Source: Peptococcaceae bacterium
GTDB taxonomy: Bacteria; Bacillota; Desulfitobacteriia; Desulfitobacteriales; Syntrophobotulaceae
Length of the DNA: 64,000 bases
NCBI GenBank assembly: GCA_009783315.1
Contig: WRHI01000002.1
Span: 1 to 64,000, forward strand
Direction of reading: 5' to 3'
Positions within the stretch are counted from its first letter, which is position 1, and each line of letters starts with the position of its first letter. The notes beneath the pieces are model-generated. The model ran no database searches. It was given only the letters and a program-made list of their open reading frames with translations, and was not told where the DNA came from. The position numbers were made by a program, and so were the translations under genes. This document shows positions 27,085 through 37,008 of the stretch, piece by piece.

Positions 27085-28842
27085 CTACACATCCACCTTA
27101 ATATGCAACTCGCGCAGCTGCAGCGGCACTACAGGCGCAGGCGCCTTTGTCATCAGACACGTGGCGCTCTGGGTCTTCGGAAAAGCGATCACATCCCGGA
27201 TGTTATCCCGTTCGGTCAAAATCATCATCAACCGATCCAAGCCGAAAGCGATACCCCCGTGAGGCGGTGTCCCATAGCTGAACGCATCCAGCAAAAACCC
27301 AAACTTCTCCGCCGCCTGCTCCTCATCAATACCCAGCAAGGCAAACACCTTCTCCTGAACCTCCCGCTCATGAATACGAATGCTGCCACCGCCCAGCTCC
27401 GTGCCATTGACCACCAAATCATAAGCCAACGCCCGAACCTCCAGCGGCGCCTCCGTCAGCTTGCCCGCATCCTCCGCCCGGGGCGCCGTAAACGGATGAT
27501 GGATCGCCACATAACGCTTCTCCTTATCATCGTACTCCAACAACGGAAAATCCGTAATCCACAGGCACGACATCATGTCCCGGTCGATCAGCTCGAAGCG
27601 GCGACCCAGCTCCAGACGCAGATTCCCCAACGAATTCCAAACCACCTCTTCCGGCCCGGCCACAAAAAACAGAATATCCCCATCCTGGGCCCCCATAACC
27701 CGAAGCAGCGCCGCCATCTCTTCCTCCGCGAAAAACTTCAGAATAGGCGACTTCAACTCCCCCTCACAAAGGGTAATATAAGCCAACCCCTTCGCGCCAA
27801 ACAGACCGACAAACTCCGTCAGCTTATCAATCTCACGGCGGGGCAAACTCGCGCCCCCCGGCACCCGCAACCCCATGGCGCGGCCGCCGCTCATGACCAC
27901 TTGGGCAAAAGCCTGAAAATTCGTATCCCTCACAACATACCCCACATCAACCAGTTCCATACCAAACCTCAGATCCGGCCGATCCGACCCAAAACGGTTC
28001 ATCGCTTCCCGATAAGACATCCGCTGGAACGGCACAGGCATATCTTTCCCCGCAAACTCCAGAAAAACCTCCCTAATCAGCCTCTCCATCAGAATCAGAA
28101 CATCATCAATCTCCACAAAAGACATCTCCAAATCAATCTGCGTAAACTCCGGCTGCCGGTCAGCCCGCAGATCCTCATCGCGGAAACACCGGGTAATCTG
28201 GAAATACTTCTCCATGCCCGCCACCATCAGCAGCTGCTTAAAAAGCTGAGGCGACTGGGGCAACGCATAAAACGCGCCCGGATTCACCCGGCTCGGCACC
28301 AAATAATCCCGAGCCCCCTCCGGCGTCGAATTGGTCAAAAAAGGCGTCTCAATCTCCAGAAACCCCGCCTCATCCAGAAACCGGCGCACTTTCTGCATCA
28401 CCTGGTGCCGGATCTGAAAAATCCGCTGCATCTCCGGTCGGCGCAGATCCAAATACCGATACTTCAAGCGAAGGCTCTCATCCACCTCCAACTGATCCCG
28501 GATCATAAAAGGCGGTGTCTGGGCAGCGTTCAACACCGTCACCTGCCGCGCCACAACTTCAAGATCCCCCAACAGCTTCCCCGGATTCTCCGTCCCTTCC
28601 GGCCGGCGGCGCACCAAACCTCGCACCGCCAGAACAAACTCCGGACGAATTCGAACAGCCTCAGCGTAAACCTCCTCATCCTCAGGATCAAAAACAACCT
28701 GAACCAACCCTGACCGATCCCGAAGATCCACAAAAATCACATCCGCGTGGGCGCGGCGCGTATTCACCCAGCCATACAACTCAACAACCCGGCCCACATC
28801 AGACAAACTCAACGTGCCAATATCCGTTCTCGCAGATAACAT
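27085..28842 (-). CDS. aspS: Aspartyl-tRNA synthetase
   Basis: GWVNTRRAHADVIFVDLRDRSGLVQVV, RYLDLRRPEMQ, FTQIDLEMSF, GIAFGLDRLMMIL. Confidence 0.97.
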   Translation of the reverse strand: MLSARTDIGTLSLSDVGRVVELYGWVNTRRAHADVIFVDLRDRSGLVQVVFDPEDEEVYAEAVRIRPEFVLAVRGLVRRRPEGTENPGKLLGDLEVVARQVTVLNAAQTPPFMIRDQLEVDESLRLKYRYLDLRRPEMQRIFQIRHQVMQKVRRFLDEAGFLEIETPFLTNSTPEGARDYLVPSRVNPGAFYALPQSPQLFKQLLMVAGMEKYFQITRCFRDEDLRADRQPEFTQIDLEMSFVEIDDVLILMERLIREVFLEFAGKDMPVPFQRMSYREAMNRFGSDRPDLRFGMELVDVGYVVRDTNFQAFAQVVMSGGRAMGLRVPGGASLPRREIDKLTEFVGLFGAKGLAYITLCEGELKSPILKFFAEEEMAALLRVMGAQDGDILFFVAGPEEVVWNSLGNLRLELGRRFELIDRDMMSCLWITDFPLLEYDDKEKRYVAIHHPFTAPRAEDAGKLTEAPLEVRALAYDLVVNGTELGGGSIRIHEREVQEKVFALLGIDEEQAAEKFGFLLDAFSYGTPPHGGIAFGLDRLMMILTERDNIRDVIAFPKTQSATCLMTKAPAPVVPLQLRELHIKVDV

Positions 28843-28883
28843 GATCTTCCCCCTACTCGCTGTTCGGTATTCGGTACTCGATG

Positions 28884-30155
28884 TCAACTGTCAATAAACT
28901 GTTTCTCGATCCAAAGAATACTGTCGTCCAACCCGATCTCAAACTGCGTTCCCTCGCTCATATCACGAATCACCACAAGATTCCTGATAAGCTCATCCTC
29001 GCCGATAATAATGGCATAACGCGTCCCGTCGCGGTTGGCGGACCGCAGCTGGCTCTTCAACCCGCGTCCCATCAGATCCATCTGAGCCGGAATCCCCTTG
29101 CGGCGCAAACGGCTAACGATCCGGAACCCCTCATCCTGGGCCCGCCGCCCCAAAGCCGCCACAGTTACAAACTGGGCTGGGCGCGTATCCTCCAGCTCAA
29201 TCTGCTGATCTTGGAGGATTTTGAGCAGCCGCTCCATACCCAGAGCGAACCCCATACCCGGCGCGGGCGGACCGCCAATCTCCTCCACCAAGGCATCATA
29301 ACGGCCGCCGCCGCAGATAGCGTTTTGGGATCCCAGGGACCCCTCCACAATCTCAAAAGCTGTCTTCCGATAATAATCCAGCCCGCGCACAAGGCGGGAA
29401 TTCACCTTATAATTCACCCGGGCCAACTGCAGCAAATCCTGCACCCGGTCGAAATGATCACGGCAATCCTGACACAGCGCGCTGAAAGTCGTTGGCGCCC
29501 CTTGGGTCAACCGCTGGCACTCAGGGTTCTTGCAATCCAAAACCCGCATCGGGTTCCGTTCCAACCTCGACTGACACAGCTCACAAAGCCCCTCCCGCTT
29601 TGGCTCCAGGAAAGCCGCCAGCTGCTCCCGGTGCACCGCCCGGCACTCCGGACATCCCAAGGAATTGATCTGGGTCTCCAGACCGCTGACCCCCAGGTTC
29701 TGGCAAAGCTGCACCGCCAGCTGGATAACCTCCGCGTCCACCAGCGGCTCATCAGCTCCCAGCACCTCAACGCCGAATTGATGAAACTGCCTGAACCGCA
29801 TAGACTGCGGGTTCTCACTGCGAAACATCGGCCCCATATAATAAAGCTTCTGAGGCTGGGGCAGCCCATAAAGCTTATTTTCCACATAAGCACGACAAAC
29901 CGACGCCGTCCCCTCAGGCCGCAACGTCAAAGACCGTTTGCCCTCATCCTCAAAGGTATACATCTCTTTCTGCACAATATCGGAAGTCGCCCCGACCCCC
30001 CGCACGAACAAAGCCGTCGACTCAAACACAGGGGTCCGGATCTCCTGATACCCATACTCCCGGCAAAGCCGCCGGATCTCCTCTTCCAAAGCCTGCCAGG
30101 GCCAAACGGCGTCCGGCAGGATATCCTGGGTGCCCTTTATTCGCTGGATACTCAC
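28884..30155 (-). CDS. hisS: Histidyl-tRNA synthetase (probable GTG start)
   Basis: IQRIKGTQDILPD, LRPEGTASVCRAYVENKLY, GPMFRSENPQSMRFRQFHQFGVE, GGGRYDALV. Confidence 0.96.
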   Translation of the reverse strand: MSIQRIKGTQDILPDAVWPWQALEEEIRRLCREYGYQEIRTPVFESTALFVRGVGATSDIVQKEMYTFEDEGKRSLTLRPEGTASVCRAYVENKLYGLPQPQKLYYMGPMFRSENPQSMRFRQFHQFGVEVLGADEPLVDAEVIQLAVQLCQNLGVSGLETQINSLGCPECRAVHREQLAAFLEPKREGLCELCQSRLERNPMRVLDCKNPECQRLTQGAPTTFSALCQDCRDHFDRVQDLLQLARVNYKVNSRLVRGLDYYRKTAFEIVEGSLGSQNAICGGGRYDALVEEIGGPPAPGMGFALGMERLLKILQDQQIELEDTRPAQFVTVAALGRRAQDEGFRIVSRLRRKGIPAQMDLMGRGLKSQLRSANRDGTRYAIIIGEDELIRNLVVIRDMSEGTQFEIGLDDSILWIEKQFIDS

Positions 30156-30285
30156 GTGTAGACTCCTCTCTTTTTTGGTTGACCCCCGGTCAAGCAGACA
30201 GATAAACATAGAAAACAAACGCTCACAGCACTATGTACCTGCTCTTAGTATTATATCATAATAGTCGGAAAAAGCTATAAACTTT

Positions 30286-30738
30286 TCAACGTAACCGCAA
30301 GTGCATTTGCTTTTCCCGCTCCACAAACCCCAACTTCCTATAAAGCGGCAGCCCCAAATCCGTATAGTCAAGCAAAACCCTGTCAACATCGGCCTCTCTC
30401 AACCTCTCAATTAACATACGAACGATTGTCTCCGCGTGCCCTTGCCGCCTATACGCCTCCAAGGTATAAACATTCAGCAGCGTCGCGCTCTTTCCTGTGG
30501 GACAACTGGGAAGCGGCGCGGTTAGAAACAGACACGCCATACAAGACGAAACAATTCTCCCATCATCAACGGCAAGAAAAACCATCAAATCATCCCGATC
30601 AATATGTTCCTCAAGATACCGCTTGGTACGATTCCTGAACGCGTCCATTTCCGCGTCAGCTACAAAAAGAGCTGAGAACTCAAGCCGGTTTTCAACAAAC
30701 GCCGCCACATCATTTCGGTTCGCTTGCCTATACTCCAT
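30286..30738 (-). CDS. GNAT family N-acetyltransferase
   Basis: LLNVYTLEAYRRQGHAETIVRMLIERLREADVDRVLLDYTDLGLPLYRKLGFVE. Confidence 0.9.
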   Translation of the reverse strand: MEYRQANRNDVAAFVENRLEFSALFVADAEMDAFRNRTKRYLEEHIDRDDLMVFLAVDDGRIVSSCMACLFLTAPLPSCPTGKSATLLNVYTLEAYRRQGHAETIVRMLIERLREADVDRVLLDYTDLGLPLYRKLGFVEREKQMHLRLR

Positions 30739-30770
30739 ACACCCTCCTTATGCTGTAAGACCTTCCTAAC

Positions 30771-32111
30771 CTAATCCGCCTCTCCCAGAACAAATCTTCG
30801 AAAAGCCTCATCAAAAGCTTCCGGATTATAGCCAGGCAATTCTCTCCCCCGCAGCAACCCTGCGCTAACCAACAAAGGATCATAATAATGATTCCAGGAA
30901 AAGACCATATGGGCCTCAGCATACTTATCCGTCAAATTGTAATTCTCAACAAATCGCTCCACAAAAGTGGCCGTCAAACGGATCACGTCCCCCTCATCCT
31001 TTCCGACCTCCCCACCCCTCCCATCCTCTCCATCTACCTCATCCTCTCCGTCCACCCCATTCCCTCCGTTCACCCCATTCCCTCCGTCCAACCCATTCTC
31101 TCCATTCACCCCATCAAGATCATACTCAAACAACTCATTATTGATCCAAAGCCTTATTCCCCTATGCTGGGCCGCCCTTTGATGAGCCCCAAACCAAAGA
31201 GCCATGGTCTCCGGTGTCAAAAGCATTCTATCCTCAACGGATCCCGTATTGCCGCCAAAACCATCTTGGGGCATCATGATATCCTCCGGCCGGAAATTCA
31301 CCCGCCCAAACATCCCATGCAAAAACCCTTCATACTCACTGACATCGCAGGTGAAATCTCTCTCACCAACAACAAAAAAAGGGCTGAAAACAAGAGGCCG
31401 GTTCAATGATATTTTTCTGCCCTTTTGATTCACATAAGACGCCTCGCCAATGGCCTCAATATAGAGATTCAAATGATTCGCCAGGATATATGTATATGAA
31501 AAACCGGTAACATCCGGATCCCCCGCAAACTCTGGGCCCGCAGACTCTGGACCCGTAGACTCTGGGCCCGAAGACTCCAGGAGGAAAGACTCATAAAACT
31601 TCCGGGAATTATGAAACTCCTGGTTAAAATACCAGCCGTAAATCGTTTTGCCATAGTCAAAACCATCGGCAAGAGAGAGCGCCCCCACTTGTTCAGCCAT
31701 ACTCGTTAACGTTTTCTTGGCTTGGACAATATCCTCGTCAATCCTGGCCAAATCAACATCATCAGAACCGCCTGACGCGTACTCCCCAGTATCGGAAGAC
31801 AGCCCAACGATCAGCTTAATCCCGGTTTTTCGGGCAGCTTTCAGGCAATCAACAAAAACCGGAGGTTCCGGAGGATCTTGGAGCAACAAGCAATTCATAC
31901 CCATAGCCCTCATCGCTCTCAGCTCGGTTTCCCATAGGTTCATTTCCGAATAACGGGCACCCATCCATCCCTGCAAAATACTTCCGGCAACCCGCCCGCC
32001 ACGAGCATCCTCATGGGTTGACCCCAACTGAGGACAAGAACACACAAGGAAAACCAACAAACACACACAAACCAGCTTCGGCAGCCTCTCCCCATTGAAC
32101 TTCACGCCCAC
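30771..32111 (-). CDS. DUF4434-like secreted protein (TIM-barrel glycosidase-like)
   Basis: VAGSILQGWMGARYSEMNLWETELRAMRAMGMNCLLLQ...; N-terminal hydrophobic signal. Confidence 0.6.
   Translation of the reverse strand: MGVKFNGERLPKLVCVCLLVFLVCSCPQLGSTHEDARGGRVAGSILQGWMGARYSEMNLWETELRAMRAMGMNCLLLQDPPEPPVFVDCLKAARKTGIKLIVGLSSDTGEYASGGSDDVDLARIDEDIVQAKKTLTSMAEQVGALSLADGFDYGKTIYGWYFNQEFHNSRKFYESFLLESSGPESTGPESAGPEFAGDPDVTGFSYTYILANHLNLYIEAIGEASYVNQKGRKISLNRPLVFSPFFVVGERDFTCDVSEYEGFLHGMFGRVNFRPEDIMMPQDGFGGNTGSVEDRMLLTPETMALWFGAHQRAAQHRGIRLWINNELFEYDLDGVNGENGLDGGNGVNGGNGVDGEDEVDGEDGRGGEVGKDEGDVIRLTATFVERFVENYNLTDKYAEAHMVFSWNHYYDPLLVSAGLLRGRELPGYNPEAFDEAFRRFVLGEAD
31026..31115 (-). repeat. 18-bp minisatellite (CTCTCCGTCCACCCCATT-type), ~5 units, encodes Gly/Asn/Asp-rich linker
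   Basis: units at 31026, 31044, 31062, 31080, 31098. Confidence 0.9.
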
Positions 32112-32175
32112 ACGCCTCCTCTCACCTCACAACAATGCCAGCCCAAGAACCCAAGAACCGTCAGAAGTCTTGCCA

Positions 32176-33822
32176 TCATTGCCAAAACCACCGTCTCTTC
32201 TCAACAATTTCAGGCATCCTCTTCCCATAACTGGCAACATCTTTAGCATGAAAAAGATTCTTATGGGTATCCCCCAAGCGGATCTTGCTGGCGGCCCCGG
32301 CCCCCAACCCCACAACATGCTGACTTTCAGCAATCATCACAATATTATAGAGACTCTGAGCCCCGGGAAGAGCATACCCGACATTCTCCAGATTCCCCAC
32401 CATACCTTTTTGGCGATATAGGTAGTAGGGTTGATAGCCGCTACCGACCAGTTCACGCCGCACATTTTCCCCAATACGCGCCAACACACTGTCATCAAGC
32501 CACCCATCGACCCGAGCCACCCCGGTATCCCCACCCGCGGCAGCGCCCCCAGCGCCATTCACATTCTCATCCAGCCCCGCGCCGGCCCTTACCCCATGAT
32601 CTCTCCCATCTCCAACTTCCCGCCTCTCACTTCCCAAAGCCGCCCCCCGTTTTAGCGTCAGATAATGCACCGTGACGCTGTCTATGGCAAGCTCCACAAG
32701 TCCCTTAATCGTTTTCTCAGCATGCCCCTCTCCTTCACCCGGCAACCCCAGAATCATATCGGCGTTAATATGCCAAGAAGCCGTACGACGCGCCAACTCC
32801 AAAGCCCTGTAAAAATCCCCTGCCGAATGGCTGCGCCCAATCCGCCGCAAAGTGCCGTCGTCAAGAGTCTGCGGGTTGATACAGAGGCGGGTAACACCCG
32901 CCGCGGCCAGAACCGCCAGCTTGTCCGCCGTCAACGTCTCCGGCCGGCCGGCTTCACAACAGAACTCCGCCGCCCCCGCCATGGGCAGCAACCCGGTCAG
33001 GCTCTCTAGCAAACGTTCCAGCAGCCCCGTTTCCAAAGCCGTCGGCGTTCCGCCCCCGATATAGACCGCATTAATCCTCAAGCCATAGGTCTCCAGATCC
33101 TGCGCCAGAAGACCAATCTCGTCCCCCAGCACCCCAAGATACGCCGCCATCTCCGCCCTTCGCGCCGGAAAACCGGGGAAAGCACAATAACTGCAGCGCG
33201 ACGGACAGAAAGGTATCGATACATAGACCGCCACATGACAATCATCCTGCCAGGCCCTTAAAACCGCTTCCTGAGCCGCACCCACATCCTGGAGCAGATC
33301 AATCTTTGCCTCCGCGACACCATAAAGGCGCGCCAGAATCCCGCGCCGCGCCTCCGGGGCCAATCCCGCTACCGTCAGCTCATGCCACAAGCGCCCCGGC
33401 CGCACGCCCGTCAGAATCCCCCAAGGCATAACCCGACCCGTCACTTTTTCCATAAGCCCCAACACAACACGCTGGGCGGCTATCCGCAGCAATGATTCCT
33501 CTCCAGGCTCCCTGTCCCAGCTTAATCCCAACCGCCATAACGCAGCAATCTCATCGCCAGTCAAGTTATGGGAAACATGAAATGAAAGACGAGAAACGGA
33601 CAGGGTATGAAGAGTGGCGTACATGGCGCGGGGACAAGAATGAGGATTTCCGCAAGAGACAGACTCAGACTCAAACTCTTCAGAAAAACAGGCTTCCAAA
33701 CAGATGCACACATCCCCGTCCCCAACAAAGCGAACACCAGGAAAAAACGCCCTGACCACCTGCCCACAGGCATTGAGAACAGATTCTGGCAGAGAGGCGC
33801 TGTCGAAACGAACTGTTTTCAT
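32176..33822 (-). CDS. hemZ: Coproporphyrinogen III oxidase-like radical SAM protein (HemZ)
   Basis: IPFCPSRCSYCAFPGF cluster motif, VYIGGGTPTALE, INPQTLDDGTLRRIGRSHSAGDF. Confidence 0.88.
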   Translation of the reverse strand: MKTVRFDSASLPESVLNACGQVVRAFFPGVRFVGDGDVCICLEACFSEEFESESVSCGNPHSCPRAMYATLHTLSVSRLSFHVSHNLTGDEIAALWRLGLSWDREPGEESLLRIAAQRVVLGLMEKVTGRVMPWGILTGVRPGRLWHELTVAGLAPEARRGILARLYGVAEAKIDLLQDVGAAQEAVLRAWQDDCHVAVYVSIPFCPSRCSYCAFPGFPARRAEMAAYLGVLGDEIGLLAQDLETYGLRINAVYIGGGTPTALETGLLERLLESLTGLLPMAGAAEFCCEAGRPETLTADKLAVLAAAGVTRLCINPQTLDDGTLRRIGRSHSAGDFYRALELARRTASWHINADMILGLPGEGEGHAEKTIKGLVELAIDSVTVHYLTLKRGAALGSERREVGDGRDHGVRAGAGLDENVNGAGGAAAGGDTGVARVDGWLDDSVLARIGENVRRELVGSGYQPYYLYRQKGMVGNLENVGYALPGAQSLYNIVMIAESQHVVGLGAGAASKIRLGDTHKNLFHAKDVASYGKRMPEIVEKRRWFWQ

Positions 33823-33909
33823 AACGCCATGATATCCCCTTTCATAACGCCATGATATCCCCCATCGACCCCATTGACCCCATTGACCCCGCAACCTCTC
33901 GTCCTTCGT

Positions 33910-34075
33910 CTAGTACTCTACCACACCCAAATCGCCTAATAGATTGCAAGTATTTCGGCACGAGGCAAGGAAGAACCGACGACGCATACCGGGCGTCTGC
34001 TAGGAGGGACTGACGAAGTATCGTACCGAAAGATGAAGCAAGATATTAGGTGATTTGGGTGTGGTAGAGTACTAG
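33910..34075. mobile_element. 166-bp MITE-like element with 32-bp terminal inverted repeats, CTAG at both ends
   Basis: CTAGTACTCTACCACACCCAAATCGCCTAATA (33910-33941) vs reverse complement of 34044-34075, 31/32 identical. Confidence 0.88.
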
Positions 34076-34743
34076 CCCTCTGTAACAATTCCGTTCCCAT
34101 GAATCGGAATCAGCTCACCCAGGAACTTTGGCTCCCGCTTCACCGTCACATCCACAACCGCCTTAATCCGAGCCAGAAACTCCCTGTTATTCAACCATTC
34201 CATATTGTAATTGTTCTTATTCTCGCTGGGATAACCATAAGCCTCTAAGCCCAGCTTGCGGGCAATATAGACCGAACGGTCGATATGAAACTCCTGGGTA
34301 CAAATCAGCAAGCTTTTGACACAAAAAACAGCCTTCGCGCGATACATACTATCATAAGTATTAAATCCGGCGTGATCCATAAAAATATCCTCCCGGGGCA
34401 CGCCCTTGGCCAACAGATACTCCTTCATCGCCTTAACCTCATCATAGTTCCTTTGACCGTGATCGCCGCTGACAAGGATTTTTTTCGCTTTGCCCAGCCG
34501 GTACAGCTCATAAGCATAATCCAGCCTGTCCGCCAAAATAGGACTGGGTTTGCCACTGTTATAAACCATCGCGCCCAGAACCATAATCGCGTCACATACC
34601 GGCGCCTCCGTCCCCTCCGCAAGGATATAAGCTTTCGCCGTTTGCTTAACATAAATCTGAGCCCCAAAAACGATCGCCATTCCCATAAAAACAAGCAACC
34701 CCACAAACAGAACCGCCCGCTTCAAAAATCTCACAATCCCCAC
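34072..34743 (-). CDS. YdcF/SanA/ElyC-like DUF218 membrane protein
   Basis: CDAIMVLGAMVYNSGKPSPILADRLDYAYELYRLGKAKKILVSGDHG. Confidence 0.9.
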   Translation of the reverse strand: MGIVRFLKRAVLFVGLLVFMGMAIVFGAQIYVKQTAKAYILAEGTEAPVCDAIMVLGAMVYNSGKPSPILADRLDYAYELYRLGKAKKILVSGDHGQRNYDEVKAMKEYLLAKGVPREDIFMDHAGFNTYDSMYRAKAVFCVKSLLICTQEFHIDRSVYIARKLGLEAYGYPSENKNNYNMEWLNNREFLARIKAVVDVTVKREPKFLGELIPIHGNGIVTEG

Positions 34744-34975
34744 ACCACCCGTCTTGCCTTGGAAAATGGTTCCGGTGCGCGTTATTTTGGCGCGACCCTC
34801 TGCGCCAAGACGATCTCCGAACTGCCCTAATAATAGCTCCCGGTATTCATACCCTTCAATCCCTCCCGAAGTATCACGTCTCCATATTCACAAAAGGAAG
34901 GACACCGGAATTCGCCCTCAAGCGAATTCTGGCAATCCATCCCCACCCCAAGCGAGCAGACGAACCATTGGCGGT

Positions 34976-36937
34976 CTACTTTTCCTTCAACTGGGCGATC
35001 AAGGTCTCACCCAACTTAGGGGGCACTTCCTCATACCCGACAAACTCACTGGTAAAGGACCCTCGGCCCTGGGTCATAGCCTTAAGATCAATGGTATAAC
35101 GCATCATTTCCGCCTGGGGCACCCGCCCATGGATGACCTGCATCTTACCGTCCGGTTCCATACCCAGCACATGGCCTCTCTTGCTGTTCAAATCACCGAT
35201 AACATCTCCCACAAAATTGTCGGGCACACGAATCTCCACTTCCACCATCGGCTCTTTCAGAACAGGACTAGCTTGTTCGCAGCCTTTGCGAAAGGCCAGC
35301 TTTGCCGCCAATTTAAAAGAAATCTCATTGGAGTCAACGGAATGAGAAGACCCATCAAAAAGCGTACACTTAATATTCGTCATAGGATACCCGGCCAGGA
35401 ACCCCTCCGACATCGCTTCCCGCAACCCTTTTTCTACAGCGGGATAAAAATTCCGCGGCACGGCGCCGCCAAACACTTTTTCCGTGAACTCGAAATCCTT
35501 GTCCGGACATGGCTCCATAGTAATCCAAACATGGCCATATTGGCCGCTGCCACCGCTTTGCTTTTTATGTTTGCCTTCGACTTCCACTGTTTTACGGATG
35601 GTCTCGCGATAAGGCACCCGGGGCGTTTCGCTTTCCACGGCAACACCGAATTTGCGCAGAAGTTTCTCCCGGGTAATATCAATATGCATATCCCCGATAC
35701 CTGTCAGTAAGGTTTGCATGGTTTCGGCCGGTTTGGCGATCTCCAGAGTCGGATCCTCATCAACGAGGCGAACCAGGGCCGAGCCCAACTTGTCCTCGTC
35801 CGCTTTGCTCTTAGCCCGCACAGCCAGCGCATAAGTCGGTTTGGGGAACTTAATGCCGGCCAATTCAATCTTCTGCTCCTTGCCGCACAGGGTATCCCCG
35901 GTACGGGTCTCCTGCAGCTTGGACACAACAACAAGATCGCCGGCGTTAGCGGTTTGAGTGTTTTCTTGGTGCTTGCCCCGCAGGAAGAAAAGCTGACCGA
36001 CTTTTTCATCCACATCCCGGTTGGCGTTCAACAACAGGCTGTCGCTGTGCAGTTCGCCGCCATACACCCGCAGGAACGACATCTTGCCCAGATAGGCGTC
36101 CGCCAGCGTCTTGAAGACCAAAGCGGCTTTACCCTCTTGAGACGCCGGCGCCGGCGCGAAATCGGCCAGAAACTGAACCAGCTCCTTGATACCGATGTTC
36201 TTTTCCGCCGACCCCAACAGCACCGGCACAACCAGATTCTGGGCCAACGCCAGCCGGAGGGCTGTTTTATAATCATCAGGCGTTAGGGTCTCACCGTCCA
36301 GATATTTCATCATGACTTCGTCGTCCGCTTCCGCGGCGGCCTCGGCCAGAAAGTCGAGCAGTCCGGCGGCTTCATCAGCCTGGGCGGCAGGCACATCCCC
36401 CAGCACATCAAGAACTTGGCTGAAAGCCCCCTCCCGTCCCACAGGAATCTGCATCTGGACGAAACGCGCGTGGGGGTAAGCGCTCCTCAGTTGGTCAAGC
36501 ACCTTTTCCGCGCCGGCGTTTTCCCGGTCCAGCTTGTTGATGTAGACGACCCGGGGTAACTTTATCTCATCCATCATGTCCCAGATAATTTCAGCTTGAA
36601 CCTCAAGACCATCCGCGCCGCTCAACACCAGCAAGCCGGTTTCAGCGACACGCAGAGCTGAAACCACTTCGCCGATAAAGTCAGAATAACCGGGGGTATC
36701 CAACACATTAATCTTGACATCACCCTGTTCCACCGGAATCAGGGACGTGCTGATGGAAATATGCCGGTGAGTCTCTTCCGGCAAATTATCTGAAACCGTG
36801 TTGCCGTCTGTGACTCTGCCGACCCTCGTTGTCACCCCGCTGTTGAAAAGCATGGCCTCCACAAGGGATGTTTTGCCCGTTCCGCCGTGTCCCGCGAGAC
36901 AGATATTCCGGATGCAGCTGGTTTCATAAGCTTTCAA
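34976..36937 (-). CDS. Elongation factor G-like GTPase
   Basis: GHGGTGKTSLVEAM, NVLDTPGYSDFIGEV, NKLDRENAGAEKV; EF-G domains II-V. Divergent from housekeeping EF-G, so probably a paralogue. Confidence 0.92.
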   Translation of the reverse strand: MKAYETSCIRNICLAGHGGTGKTSLVEAMLFNSGVTTRVGRVTDGNTVSDNLPEETHRHISISTSLIPVEQGDVKINVLDTPGYSDFIGEVVSALRVAETGLLVLSGADGLEVQAEIIWDMMDEIKLPRVVYINKLDRENAGAEKVLDQLRSAYPHARFVQMQIPVGREGAFSQVLDVLGDVPAAQADEAAGLLDFLAEAAAEADDEVMMKYLDGETLTPDDYKTALRLALAQNLVVPVLLGSAEKNIGIKELVQFLADFAPAPASQEGKAALVFKTLADAYLGKMSFLRVYGGELHSDSLLLNANRDVDEKVGQLFFLRGKHQENTQTANAGDLVVVSKLQETRTGDTLCGKEQKIELAGIKFPKPTYALAVRAKSKADEDKLGSALVRLVDEDPTLEIAKPAETMQTLLTGIGDMHIDITREKLLRKFGVAVESETPRVPYRETIRKTVEVEGKHKKQSGGSGQYGHVWITMEPCPDKDFEFTEKVFGGAVPRNFYPAVEKGLREAMSEGFLAGYPMTNIKCTLFDGSSHSVDSNEISFKLAAKLAFRKGCEQASPVLKEPMVEVEIRVPDNFVGDVIGDLNSKRGHVLGMEPDGKMQVIHGRVPQAEMMRYTIDLKAMTQGRGSFTSEFVGYEEVPPKLGETLIAQLKEK

Positions 36938-37008
36938 TACAATCTCTCCTTTTATTCTGAATAGTTTTTCCTCCGCATATTGTTAGTGAAACGGGAAGGA
37001 GGAGCGCC

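Noticed and set aside
26680-28713. 677-aa plus-strand ORF opposite aspS and trx
   Set aside because: Arg/Gln/His/Pro-rich shadow ORF antisense to well-supported aspS and thioredoxin genes; no recognisable domain.
28881-30161. 426-aa plus-strand ORF opposite hisS
   Set aside because: Antisense shadow of hisS; composition typical of reverse-strand translation.
30156-30285. T-box leader upstream of hisS
   Set aside because: Leader is short (~130 nt) and no T-box core (AGGGTGGNACCGCG-like) or antiterminator was found.
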